Shown here piece by piece: positions 46,642 through 55,204 of a stretch of 64,000 nt of DNA. This DNA comes from Blastomonas ursincola (GTDB lineage: Bacteria; Pseudomonadota; Alphaproteobacteria; Sphingomonadales; Sphingomonadaceae). How positions within the stretch are numbered: the stretch's first letter is position 1; every line of letters starts with the position of its first letter. A program made the translations under genes and the position numbers. The DNA lies in NCBI RefSeq assembly GCF_013607875.1, contig NZ_VDES01000002.1, positions 203,638-267,637 of the forward strand, written 5' to 3'. The notes under the pieces are model-generated. The model worked only from the letters and a program-made list of their open reading frames with translations, was not told the origin of the DNA and ran no database searches.

Positions 46642-49600
46642 ATGCAGATTCGCTATTATCTCGCGGCGAGCGCCGCGGCGCTTTCGCTGGCCACCGTGAT
46701 GGCCGCGCCGGCGCACGCCCAGGAAACGACCTCGTCGATCCGTGGTTCCGTCACCGGCGACGGCGCGCCGCTGGCGGGCGCCGAAGTCAAGATCATCCAC
46801 ACGCCCTCGGGCACGACCGCCACCACCACGACCGACAGCGACGGCAATTTCAGCGCCGTCGGCCTGCGTCTGGGTGGCCCCTTCACGGTTGAAGTCAACG
46901 CTTCGGGCTTCGAGCAGTCCTCGGTCACCGACATCTTCCTCCAGGCCGGCCAGCACTTCCGCGTTCCGGTCGAGCTGCAGTCTCAGGCCGTGATCGTCGT
47001 GACCGCATCGTCGGTCGCTGCCGTCACCCCGCTCGAATCGGGTGCGGGCACCGTGCTGAGCGCGCGTGACATCGCCGGCGTCTCGAACGTCAACCGCGAC
47101 ATCCGCAACCTCGCCGCGCGCGACCCGCGCGTGAACCTTGACCCGACCAATGGCGGTGCGATCTCGATCGCGGGACAGAACAACCGTTTCAACCGCTTCA
47201 CCGTCGATGGCGTCGCCTTCGGCGATCCCTTCGGTCTCGAAGCGGGCGGCCTGGTTTCGACCCGTGGCCCGGTTCCGCTCGATGCGATCGGCGAATTCTC
47301 GGTCGAAGTCGCCCCCGTCGATATCCAGCAGGGCTTTTTCCAGGGCGGCGCGCTCAACGCACAGCTCAAGTCGGGTAGCAACAGCTTCTCGGGCCTGGCC
47401 GGTTTCTATTACGGCGATGACAGCCTGCGCGGTGATACCGCCCGCGGCGTCGTTCGCACCGGTGCCTATGAATCGAAGATCTACACCGCTCAGCTGGCGG
47501 GCCCGATCATCAAGGACAAGCTGTTCTTCGCCGTGACCTATGAGCGGCTGCGGGACATCATTCCTGCCCCGATCCTGCCTGGTGCGCTCGGTATTACCGA
47601 TGCCCAGCTCAGCAACATCAGCGCGATCGCCCAGAGCGCCTATAATTTCGACACCCAGGGCATTGGCGGCAACATTCCCGAAAAGGACGACAAGCTCGTC
47701 GCCAAGGTCGACTGGAACATCGCCGATGGCCACCGCGCGACTTTCACCTATATCTACAACAAGGGCAACGTGACCGCAGGCCAGACCGGCATCGGTGCGT
47801 TGACTGCGACTAACCCGACCTTCTCGTACCTGTCGAACAACTATAACCAGGGTGCGACCAACCATTTCGGCATCGTTCAGTTCAACGACCAGTGGACCGA
47901 CAGTTTCTCGACCCAGCTGCGCGTGTCCTATGCCGATTATCTGCGCATTCAGCAGCCTTTTGGCGCAGCGTCCTTTGGTGAGTTCCGCACCTGTCTCGAC
48001 CCGACCTCGCCTGCGCCGATTACTGGCCAGACCGTGGCTGCGGCAGCGCTCGCCTGTACTGTTGGCCAGCGTCAGCTCACCTTCGGCCCGGACATCAGCC
48101 GCCAGGCAAACGAACTCGACGCACAGTCGCTGAATATCGAGTTCCAGGCGACACTGCAGCTCAACAACCACACGCTCAAGCTGATCGCCGAGCGCCGGAC
48201 CCAGGATATCCGCAACCTGTTCGCCCAGCGCGTCTCGGGTGCCTGGTATTTCGACTCGATCGCCGGTCTTCAGGCGCGCCAGGCGAACGAGCTGAACTTC
48301 TCGGCACCGCTGCGTGGCGGTATCGAGACGGTCGCGGCCAATTTCGAGAATAACAGCTGGACCTTCGGTCTGCAGGATACCGTGGACGTCACCGACACGC
48401 TGGTGGTGACTGCTGGCTTCCGCTGGGACCTGTTCGACACGCCCGATCGTCCGTTCGTCAACAACGACTTCTTCAACCGCTACGGCTTCACCAACGCCCA
48501 GACCCTCAATGGTCGCCAGCTGTTCCAGCCGCGCTTCGGCCTGAACTGGAAGCCCACCGATCGCCTGACCTTCCGTGGTTCGGCGGGTCTGTTCGGTGGC
48601 GGCAACCCCAACGTCTGGATTTCGAACAGTTATTCGAACCCCGGTCCGACGCTGGGCAACGTCCAGGTCCGTCGCGTTCCCGGCGTGAACGGTGCTCCTG
48701 ATACGTTCACCGTCTCGGGCATCGCCGGGCTGTCGGCAGCGCAGCAGAACGCGATTGGCGCAGCTACGCTGAACAACGTTTCGGGAGGCACCGGCATTCC
48801 GCAGGCGCTGATCGACGCGATCCGCACCACCGGCACCGCGCAGGCACCGACCAACGCGCTCGATCCGAACTACAAGATCCCGTCGCAGTGGCGCGTTTCG
48901 GGTACGCTCGAATATAACGCAAATCTCGGCTTCCTCGGTGACGACTGGCAGTTCGGCGTCGATGTCATCTGGTCGAAGGTCAAGGACGCTCTGACCTGGA
49001 CCGATCTGCGCTCGGTGGCGACCGGCGTGCTCCCCGATGGCCGCCCGCGCTACAGTGCCCTGCCTGGCCAGGGCACGACCACCAATACCGATATCCTGCT
49101 GACCAACGACGGTCGTGGTTACAGCTGGAACGTGGTGGCGCGGGTCGACAAGCGTTGGGACAACGGTTTCCGTCTGGGCGCTTCGTACACCTATCAGCGT
49201 GCCAAGGACACCAACTCGGGCACCTCGTCGGTGGCGTTCTCGAACTACACCAACGCGGCCGTCATTGATCCCAATTTCGCAGCTTATGGCATCTCCAACT
49301 ACCAGCGTGACGACGCCTTCCGCATCGTGATGGGTTATGATGCCAAGCTGTTCGGTGACAATACCACCCGGTTCGAGCTGTTCTTCAACTCGCAGTCGGG
49401 TCAGCGTTACAGCTATACCTTTGCCGACCAGGCATCGGGCAACCTGCGTTCGGCGGTCTTCGGTGTCACCGGCACCAACAACCGCTACCTGATGTACGTG
49501 CCCAATGTCTCGTCGCGTACGGCTGATCCGCTTGTCACCTATGCAGCGAACTTCGACTTTGCCGGGTTCCAGAACTTCGTCCAGAATTCGGAACTGAACA

Positions 49601-49953
49601 AGTATCAGGGCCGCATTGCGCCGAAAAATATCGGCAAGTCGCCGCGCTACAACAAGCTAGACCTGTCGCTGCGTCAGGAAGTTCCGTTCTTCCTGGGCAC
49701 CAAGGTCGAACTGCTGGCGGACGTCGAGAATGTGCTCAACCTTCTCGACTCCGATTGGGGTACCATCCGTCAGGTCGGTTTCCCCTATTACGGTACGCTG
49801 GCCAACGTGACCTGCGTAGCACAGGGCACCAACACCTGCGCTCAGTATCAGTTCGCCAACCGCACCGGCACGACCTTCACGGCTCCGGCCGAGGCGGTTG
49901 ACCTGCGCGGTTCGCTCTGGGCGGTGCGCTTCGGGGTTCGCCTCACTTTCTAA
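46642..49953 (+). CDS. Oar-like TonB-dependent receptor with N-terminal carboxypeptidase-regulatory-like domain
   Basis: 1103-residue outer-membrane receptor. Signal peptide (about 1-28, AAPAHAQ), a carboxypeptidase-regulatory/CNA-B-like fold (about 30-115; SIRGSVTGDGAPLAGAEVKI, TTTTDSDGNFSAVGL), a plug (about 125-260; ISIAGQNNRFNRFTVDGV, FQGGALNAQLKSGSNSFSG) and a long beta-barrel ending RFGVRLTF. This is the Oar-type subgroup. Cargo unknown; a PhoB-box-like site upstream suggests phosphate-linked substrates. Start ATG 46642 with GGGGAAAG site; the longer frame to 46576 adds 22 poor residues. Terminator follows. Confidence 0.9.
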   Translation: MQIRYYLAASAAALSLATVMAAPAHAQETTSSIRGSVTGDGAPLAGAEVKIIHTPSGTTATTTTDSDGNFSAVGLRLGGPFTVEVNASGFEQSSVTDIFLQAGQHFRVPVELQSQAVIVVTASSVAAVTPLESGAGTVLSARDIAGVSNVNRDIRNLAARDPRVNLDPTNGGAISIAGQNNRFNRFTVDGVAFGDPFGLEAGGLVSTRGPVPLDAIGEFSVEVAPVDIQQGFFQGGALNAQLKSGSNSFSGLAGFYYGDDSLRGDTARGVVRTGAYESKIYTAQLAGPIIKDKLFFAVTYERLRDIIPAPILPGALGITDAQLSNISAIAQSAYNFDTQGIGGNIPEKDDKLVAKVDWNIADGHRATFTYIYNKGNVTAGQTGIGALTATNPTFSYLSNNYNQGATNHFGIVQFNDQWTDSFSTQLRVSYADYLRIQQPFGAASFGEFRTCLDPTSPAPITGQTVAAAALACTVGQRQLTFGPDISRQANELDAQSLNIEFQATLQLNNHTLKLIAERRTQDIRNLFAQRVSGAWYFDSIAGLQARQANELNFSAPLRGGIETVAANFENNSWTFGLQDTVDVTDTLVVTAGFRWDLFDTPDRPFVNNDFFNRYGFTNAQTLNGRQLFQPRFGLNWKPTDRLTFRGSAGLFGGGNPNVWISNSYSNPGPTLGNVQVRRVPGVNGAPDTFTVSGIAGLSAAQQNAIGAATLNNVSGGTGIPQALIDAIRTTGTAQAPTNALDPNYKIPSQWRVSGTLEYNANLGFLGDDWQFGVDVIWSKVKDALTWTDLRSVATGVLPDGRPRYSALPGQGTTTNTDILLTNDGRGYSWNVVARVDKRWDNGFRLGASYTYQRAKDTNSGTSSVAFSNYTNAAVIDPNFAAYGISNYQRDDAFRIVMGYDAKLFGDNTTRFELFFNSQSGQRYSYTFADQASGNLRSAVFGVTGTNNRYLMYVPNVSSRTADPLVTYAANFDFAGFQNFVQNSELNKYQGRIAPKNIGKSPRYNKLDLSLRQEVPFFLGTKVELLADVENVLNLLDSDWGTIRQVGFPYYGTLANVTCVAQGTNTCAQYQFANRTGTTFTAPAEAVDLRGSLWAVRFGVRLTF

Positions 49954-50040
49954 TATTCCCCTCGGGGAGAGGATCGGGGGCGCGGTGGGTGACCATCGCG
50001 CCCTTTTTCCTGGACGGAACCCCGCGGAGCGCAGGCACGA

Positions 50041-50078
50041 AAAAGCCCCCTGATCCGGTCCGGGATCAGGGGGCTTTT
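50041..50078. terminator. Strong bidirectional terminator
   Basis: 16-bp stem AAAAGCCCCCTGATCC (50041-50056) with GGATCAGGGGGCTTTT (50063-50078). A tracts and T tracts on both sides allow termination of the receptor gene (+) and of the small Cys/His gene (-), whose stop lies 26 bp beyond. Confidence 0.92.
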
Positions 50079-50104
50079 GCGTACTTTCCATCAAAGCTTG
50101 GAAG

Positions 50105-50362
50105 CTAGCGCAGAGCGTCTGGATGAGGTCGGCTGGTTCCGTCAAAACAATCCCCACGCGAGCATCCCGGATGCCGGGCAAAGTGCTCGACATGGGCTCT
50201 CATGCCATTCGATGCGGCCGAATGTATGCGGACGCGGCCATGGCATTCCGGGCATCGCTTGATGCGGGTTTTGCTCATGCGCAGGGCTAACGTCAGGTCT
50301 ATGCCCTGCCATACCTTGTGAGCATAGACCTCGCAGGCCACTTCATGGATCGCATCAGACAT
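50105..50362 (-). CDS. Small Cys/His-rich (zinc-ribbon-like) hypothetical protein
   Basis: 85 residues with Cys37 and Cys40 (CPECHGRVR), His57, His60 and His64 (AHVEHFARH), Cys67 and Cys72 (GCSRGDC), a plausible zinc-binding set. The N-terminal 30 residues (MSDAIHEVACEVYAHKVWQG...) look like a conserved helical lead. It starts 9 bp after the thrS stop and is likely cotranscribed. I do not recognise a named family. It could be nucleic-acid binding, given the basic CxxC/HxxH arrangement (inference). Confidence 0.65.
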   Translation of the reverse strand: MSDAIHEVACEVYAHKVWQGIDLTLALRMSKTRIKRCPECHGRVRIHSAASNGMRAHVEHFARHPGCSRGDCFDGTSRPHPDALR

Positions 50363-50371
50363 GCGTGCGGA

Positions 50372-52384
50372 TCAGCCCTTGAGATCGGGCGGCAGCGCCT
50401 CGTTCTTCAGCATCGCCACCGCCTCGTCGAGCGACAGGAACTGCTGCTGCTGTTCGCCCAGGCGCCGCAGCGCCACGGTGCGCTTCTCGGCCTCCTGCTT
50501 GCCGACGACGAGGATATTGGGCACGCGGCCCACCGAATGCTCGCGCACCTTGTAGTTGATCTTCTCGTTGCGCAGATCCTCCTCGACGCGGATGCCCGCC
50601 GCCTGAAGCTCTGCGACGACCTCGCGCGCATAATCGTCGGCGTCCGAGACGATGGTCGCGACCACCGCCTGGACCGGCGCGAGCCAGAGCGGGAACTTGC
50701 CCGCATAATGCTCGATCAATATGCCGATAAAGCGTTCGTAGCTGCCCAGGATCGCGCGGTGCAGCATGATCGGGCGGTGGCGGTTGCCATCCTCGGCGAC
50801 ATAGCTCGCATCGAGCCGCTCGGGCAGCACGGTATCGGTCTGGATCGTGCCCACCTGCCAGGTGCGGCCGATCGCGTCGGTCAGGTGGAATTCGAGCTTG
50901 GGCGCATAGAAGGCGCCTTCGCCGGGCAGCTCTTCCCAACCCCATTCGGGCGTGTTGCGACCGGTCGCGGCGACGGCATCGCGCATCGACTGTTCGGACC
51001 AGTCCCACATCTCGTCCGAGCCGAAGCGCTTTTCGGGGCGCAGCGCGAGCTTGATGGCATAGTCGCCAAAGCCCAGATCCTTGTACACCACGTCGAGAAG
51101 GTCGCAGAAGCGGCTGATCTCGTCGACCAGCTGGTCCTCGCGGCAGAAGATATGCGCATCGTCCTGCGTGAACTGGCGCACGCGCATCAGGCCGTGCAGC
51201 GCGCCGTGCGGCTCGTTGCGGTGGCAGCAGCCCATTTCGGCGAGGCGCAGCGGCAGGTCGCGATAGCTCTTGATCCCCTGGCGGAAGATCAGGACATGCG
51301 CCGGGCAGTTCATCGGCTTGAGCGCCATCCACGCGGCGTCGTTCGACACCACCGGGCCCTCGTCCTCGGTGTTCGGCACCTCGTCGGGGATGACGAACAT
51401 GTTCTCGCGATACTTGCCCCAATGGCCCGACTGCTCCCATTGGCGCGCGTCCATCACCTGCGGGGTCTTGACCTCGAGATAGCCTGCCGCGTCGAGCCGG
51501 CGGCGCATATAGGCCTCGAGCGCGCGATAGATCACGAAGCCGCGCGGGTGCCAGAAGACGCTCCCATGCGCTTCCTGCTGCAGGTGGAACAGGTCCATTT
51601 CCTGGCCGATCTTGCGATGGTCGCGCTTGGCGGCTTCCTCGAGGCGGAGCAGATGCGCATCGAGTTGCTTCTTGTTGAGCCAGCCGGTGCCGTAGATGCG
51701 CGACAATTGCGGGTTGCGCTGGTCGCCGCGCCAATAGGCGCCCGACACGCGCGTCAGCTTGAACGCGGCAGGGTCGAGCCTGCCGGTGGAGGCGAGATGC
51801 GGGCCGCGGCACATGTCCATCCAGTCGTCACCCGACCAGTAGACGCTGATCTCTTCGCCCTGGGGCAGCTCGGCCGCCCATTCGGCCTTGAACGTCTCGC
51901 CCTGCTCGCGCCAGCGCGCGATCAGCGCGTCGCGGTCCCACACCTCGCGGCGCAAGGGCTTGTTCGCGGCGATGATGCGGCGCATTTCGGCCTCGATTCC
52001 CGGAAGGTCCTCGTCGGTGAACGGCCGCTGCTTTCCATCGATGTTTGGGGGCGCGAAATCGTAATAGAAGCCGTCATCGGTCGAGGGGCCGAAGGTGATC
52101 TGCGTGCCCGGGAACAGGTTCTGCACCGCTTCGGCGAGCACATGCGCAAAATCGTGCCGCGCGAGCTCCAGCGCATCGGCTTCGTCCTTCGCAGTGACCA
52201 GGGCCAGCGTCGCATCGCCGGTGAACGGGCGAGTGATGTCGCGCAGCTCGCCATCGACGCGCGCCGCGATCGCCGCCTTGGCAAGGCCGGGGCCGATCGC
52301 GGCGGCGACATCGGCAGGGGTGGACCCTTGCGGCATCTCGCGCACCGAACCATCGGGCAGGCTGATCTTCAAAAGCTGGGACAT
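50372..52384 (-). CDS. thrS: Threonine-tRNA ligase
   Basis: 670-residue class II synthetase charging tRNA-Thr. N-terminal TGS domain (about 1-65), second editing domain with His77/His81 ([12 protein letters not shown]) for removing Ser, catalytic core with motif 2/3 regions ([33 protein letters not shown] with zinc Cys) and a C-terminal anticodon domain ([13 protein letters not shown]). Start ATG 52384 ([10 protein letters not shown]) chosen over a longer frame. Monocistronic except for the small Cys/His gene downstream. Confidence 0.96.
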   Translation of the reverse strand: MSQLLKISLPDGSVREMPQGSTPADVAAAIGPGLAKAAIAARVDGELRDITRPFTGDATLALVTAKDEADALELARHDFAHVLAEAVQNLFPGTQITFGPSTDDGFYYDFAPPNIDGKQRPFTDEDLPGIEAEMRRIIAANKPLRREVWDRDALIARWREQGETFKAEWAAELPQGEEISVYWSGDDWMDMCRGPHLASTGRLDPAAFKLTRVSGAYWRGDQRNPQLSRIYGTGWLNKKQLDAHLLRLEEAAKRDHRKIGQEMDLFHLQQEAHGSVFWHPRGFVIYRALEAYMRRRLDAAGYLEVKTPQVMDARQWEQSGHWGKYRENMFVIPDEVPNTEDEGPVVSNDAAWMALKPMNCPAHVLIFRQGIKSYRDLPLRLAEMGCCHRNEPHGALHGLMRVRQFTQDDAHIFCREDQLVDEISRFCDLLDVVYKDLGFGDYAIKLALRPEKRFGSDEMWDWSEQSMRDAVAATGRNTPEWGWEELPGEGAFYAPKLEFHLTDAIGRTWQVGTIQTDTVLPERLDASYVAEDGNRHRPIMLHRAILGSYERFIGILIEHYAGKFPLWLAPVQAVVATIVSDADDYAREVVAELQAAGIRVEEDLRNEKINYKVREHSVGRVPNILVVGKQEAEKRTVALRRLGEQQQQFLSLDEAVAMLKNEALPPDLKG

Positions 52385-52894
52385 GGCCGTGTTTCCTGTT
52401 GTTCCGCCCATTCGTGTCGCAGCGCCATGGCACAAACCGCCGCGCCCCAAAAGGGGTTACGCGCCTGTGTGTCGTGCCGGAATGTGCGGGGAGGAGCCGA
52501 CGCCGCGCCACCCGCTCCGGGTGGCTGGCTCCGCGTGTTCAGCCCACGCAGCCCCGCCCCCGGAAACCCGGAGTGGTGGTGCTAGTGAGGGTGCGGATGC
52601 TCGCCATGGCGGAGGATATAGCGATGAAGGGTGAAGGAGTCACTAGCGAAGGGGCCGCCTACCGAAGCCCTACCCCTCGATGGGGGAGGGTGGGGTGGGG
52701 GTGATCGCTCGGGATCATGCCATAGTGCCAGGACGCACCCTCACCCTCACCGCTGCGGCTAGGCTCCTGCGTCGCCAAGCCTCGCTGCCTCTCCCATGGA
52801 GGGAGAGGCGGACTTCCCCCTCTTCCCCTCCCGCGTGCGGGAGGGGAAGACGCTTGGCTAGCCACGCTGCCGCCACTCGGCTAAGCCGCAGCCC
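52385..52894. other. 510-bp noncoding region with repeat hairpins
   Basis: No credible gene. It holds imperfect palindromes of the G/C-run type: CCTCTCCC/GGGAGAGG (52788-52808), TTCCCCTCCCGC/GCGGGAGGGGAA (52823-52848) and a looser ACCCCTCGATGGGGGAGGGT block near 52672-52692. It separates divergent thrS and the hydrolase gene. Promoters must lie here but are not distinguishable by eye. Confidence 0.6.
52823..52848. repeat. GC palindrome
   Basis: Perfect 12-bp arms TTCCCCTCCCGC (52823-52834) and GCGGGAGGGGAA (52837-52848) with a 2-nt centre. A second palindrome CCTCTCCC-atgga-GGGAGAGG sits 15 bp away at 52788-52808. Typical REP-like intergenic elements. Confidence 0.75.
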
Positions 52895-53662
52895 ATGACC
52901 AACACCCTCTCGTTTCTCGACCGCGCCGATCGGCCGCGCCTTGTCTATTCACACCGCCGCGCTGCGCCCGAGCGCGCGGGTGCCCCGACACTCGTCTTCC
53001 TGCCCGGCTATGCCAGCGACATGACCGGGACCAAGGCGCTGGCGCTCGACGCCTGGGCGGGGGAGACCGGCCATGCGATGCTGCGCTTCGATTATGCCGG
53101 GTGCGGGGCGAGCAGCGGCAAGTTCGAGGATCAGGCGCTGGCCGACTGGCGCGATGACGTACTGGCGTTGATCGACACGGTGGTCAGCGGCCCGGTGCTG
53201 CTGGTCGGTTCGTCGATGGGCGGCTGGCTGGCGCTGCTGGTCGCGCTTGCCCGGCCGCAGCGCGTCGCAGGCATTGTCGGCATCGCCGCCGCGCCCGATT
53301 TCACCATGTGGGGCTTTTCCCAGGAGGAGAAGATGACGATCCTCACCGAAGGACGGCTTGAGCGCGCGAGCGAATACGGTCCCGAGCCGATGGTGACCAC
53401 GCGCCGCTTCTGGCAGTCGGGCGAGGGCAACCGCGTGCTGATCGGCGAGATCGCCTATGACGGCCCGGTGCGGCTGATCCAGGGGCAGAACGACCCCGAC
53501 GTGCCGTGGCAATATGCGCTGGAGACTACGAAGCAGCTGCGATCGGCCGACGTGCAGCTTCTGCTGATCAAGGACGGCGACCACCGCCTCTCGCGTGATG
53601 GCGACATCGCGCTGCTGGTGCAGACGGTGGGGAATCTGCTGATACAGCTTTCATCCACCTGA
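52895..53662 (+). CDS. Alpha/beta hydrolase
   Basis: 255-residue single-domain alpha/beta hydrolase. Nucleophile Ser107 in GSSMGG, acid Asp in GQNDPDVPW and His in DGDHRLS form the triad. LPGYASDMTGTKALALDAWA and YAGCGASSGKFED match the ABHD10/esterase-like bacterial group. Substrate unknown; probably small acyl or thioester esters. Start ATG 52895. Confidence 0.87.
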   Translation: MTNTLSFLDRADRPRLVYSHRRAAPERAGAPTLVFLPGYASDMTGTKALALDAWAGETGHAMLRFDYAGCGASSGKFEDQALADWRDDVLALIDTVVSGPVLLVGSSMGGWLALLVALARPQRVAGIVGIAAAPDFTMWGFSQEEKMTILTEGRLERASEYGPEPMVTTRRFWQSGEGNRVLIGEIAYDGPVRLIQGQNDPDVPWQYALETTKQLRSADVQLLLIKDGDHRLSRDGDIALLVQTVGNLLIQLSST

Positions 53663-53664
53663 CC

Positions 53665-53745
53665 CGTCACCCCCGCGAAAGCGGGGTCCCGCTTTTGCGC
53701 GCCCGTTGCTGAAGAAGAGGGATTCCCGCGTTCGCGGGAATGACG
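53665..53745. repeat. Composite palindromic repeat (two hairpins)
   Basis: Same plan as 56930-57013: CGTCA, hairpin CCCCCGC-gaaa-GCGGGG, TCCCGCTT, spacer, then GGGA, hairpin TTCCCGC-gttc-GCGGGAA, TGACG. About 81 bp between the hydrolase and thioesterase genes. It begins almost at the hydrolase stop codon and may serve as terminator between convergent genes. Confidence 0.75.
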
Positions 53746-53746
53746 A

Positions 53747-54154
53747 TTATGCGAGCGGCGCTTCCCTGACGATCGGCCTCGGGCGGTGGTTCTCGTCCAG
53801 CGCGACGAAGGTGAAGAGCCCGCTGGTCACGCGCACTTCCTCCGCGCCGCGCCCGCGCGTGGCGATCACGTCGAGCCGGATCGCGATCGAGGTGCGGCCC
53901 ACCCGCTCGACCTCGCCATAGATCGAGATGATGTCGCGCAGCAGGATTGGCGCGAGGAACTGCATCGTCTCGATCGCGACGGTGGCGCAGGGCCCCTGCA
54001 CTTCGCGGCCCGCGACGATGCCGCCTGCGATATCCATCTGCGCCAGCACCCAGCCGCCGAAGATATGGCCGTTCGAGTTGATGTCGGCAGGCGCGGGCAC
54101 CACGCGCAGCACGGGTTCGCGTCCCGCGGTCAGCGATCCGGTCGGTTCGGACAT
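53747..54154 (-). CDS. YciA-type acyl-CoA thioesterase (hotdog fold)
   Basis: 135-residue hotdog-fold thioesterase. The signature PADINSNGHIFGGWVLAQMDIAGG matches YciA, a broad-range acyl-CoA thioesterase; EVERVGRTSIAIRLDV is the second conserved strand. It hydrolyses short to medium acyl-CoA. It lies 13 bp after the two-TM gene on the same strand, probably cotranscribed. Confidence 0.9.
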   Translation of the reverse strand: MSEPTGSLTAGREPVLRVVPAPADINSNGHIFGGWVLAQMDIAGGIVAGREVQGPCATVAIETMQFLAPILLRDIISIYGEVERVGRTSIAIRLDVIATRGRGAEEVRVTSGLFTFVALDENHRPRPIVREAPLA

Positions 54155-54167
54155 GAAAAAGACCCCC

Positions 54168-54458
54168 TCAAGGCGCGTCGGGATCGAGCGCGTCGTCTAT
54201 CGATTCGTCATGGCCGGTGCCGCTGGAAAGGAACACCAGCCCCATCAGCGCCGCCGTCAGCAGCATCGTAAAGCCGATGCCGAGCGCTGCGGCAATATAG
54301 AGATGGATCGAGACCAGCCCGTGCAGCAGGAACAGCGTGCCCAGGATGAGCCCGATCGCCAGTGTGGTCACTGCCGCCATCCAACCCATGACGCGCCAAT
54401 AGCGGCCCCAGGCGAAACGGGCATAAGCGGGATCGTCCAGATTCGAATAGCGCGGCAT
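54168..54458 (-). CDS. Small two-helix membrane protein (hypothetical)
   Basis: 96 residues with two hydrophobic segments (about 23-45 and 52-75: MAAVTTLAIGLILGTLFLLHG, LYIAAALGIGFTMLLTAALMGLVFL) and an acidic tail ending DALDPDAP. N-terminal MPRYSNLDDPAYARFAWGRYWRVMGW is conserved-looking. No known domain. ATG 54458 chosen; longer frames run into the CBS gene region. Inner-membrane location inferred. Probably cotranscribed with the downstream thioesterase gene. Confidence 0.68.
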   Translation of the reverse strand: MPRYSNLDDPAYARFAWGRYWRVMGWMAAVTTLAIGLILGTLFLLHGLVSIHLYIAAALGIGFTMLLTAALMGLVFLSSGTGHDESIDDALDPDAP

Positions 54459-54602
54459 GGGCAGGGATATAGGTCCTCGCGGCTTTTCTTTCCAAGCATT
54501 TCGTGGGACGATGCTTCTGCCTTGAGTCGCTCTGGCGGCGCTCATGTTTCGGCGCTGCCTCCCTAGAAGGCGACCGGGCCGTGCCCAAGGAGAGCGCCTG
54601 CC

Positions 54603-55031
54603 ATGACCATTGCCCATATCCTTTCCGGCCGCGACGGAACCGTCCACCAGTGCGCGTGCAGTGCCACGGTGCGCGATGCCGCCAATCTGCTCGCGGAGAA
54701 ACGCATCGGCGCGCTGCCCATCGTGCGCGACGGCGAGGTGGTGGGCATCTTTTCCGAGCGCGACCTGGTCTACAAGCTGCACGCCCAAGGGCCAGAGGTG
54801 CTCGATCAGCCGGTCGAGGCGGCGATGACCGCGCCGGCGATCACGGTCACGCCCGATACCCAGGTCATGTCCGCGCTGTCGCTGATGACCCGGCGGCGCA
54901 TCCGCCACCTGCCGGTGGTGGAGGGGACGACGCTGATCGGCTTCGTGTCGATCGGCGATCTGGTCAAGTATCGCATCGACAAGATCGAAAGCGAGGCGGC
55001 GGCGCTCAGGGATTATATCCAGAGCGTTTGA
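54603..55031 (+). CDS. CBS-pair domain protein
   Basis: 142 residues, essentially one tandem CBS pair (about 10-65, ACSATVRDAANLLAEKRIGALPIVRDGEVVGIFSERDLVY; about 75-125, VTPDTQVMSALSLMTRRRIRHLPVVEGTTLIGFVSIGDLVKY). CBS pairs bind adenine nucleotides. The R-x-x-HLPV and SIGD motifs are intact. Stand-alone CBS proteins act as energy sensors; partner unknown. Start ATG 54603, divergent from the two-TM gene. Confidence 0.88.
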   Translation: MTIAHILSGRDGTVHQCACSATVRDAANLLAEKRIGALPIVRDGEVVGIFSERDLVYKLHAQGPEVLDQPVEAAMTAPAITVTPDTQVMSALSLMTRRRIRHLPVVEGTTLIGFVSIGDLVKYRIDKIESEAAALRDYIQSV

Positions 55032-55051
55032 ACCGGGGGATTGGGTGCCGA

Positions 55052-55179
55052 CGTCCCTCGACTTCGCTCGGGAACTCGGAAAAGGTCGTTCAAAGGCGAG
55101 ACGCACCCCCTCCGTTTGTCCCGAGCCCTTCGACTGGCTGGCCAGCCAGCCGCTCAGGATGAACTAAAGTCGAGGGACG
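55052..55179. repeat. Degenerate copy of the CGTCCCTCGACTT repeat family
   Basis: CGTCCCTCGACTT (55052-55064) is matched by inverted AAGTCGAGGGACG (55167-55179). Between them lie CGTTTGTCCCGAG and other fragments of the element that is perfect at 7811-7874. It is located between the CBS gene and the HerA-like gene. Confidence 0.7.
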
Positions 55180-55204
55180 TGTGCGCAACCCTCGCTGCGT
55201 AAGC

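Noticed and set aside
46522-48171. 549-residue minus-strand frame opposite the Oar-like receptor
   Set aside because: Antisense shadow; the receptor reading has signal peptide, plug and barrel.
50318-52585. 755-residue plus-strand frame opposite thrS
   Set aside because: Antisense of a clear threonine-tRNA ligase; low-complexity product.
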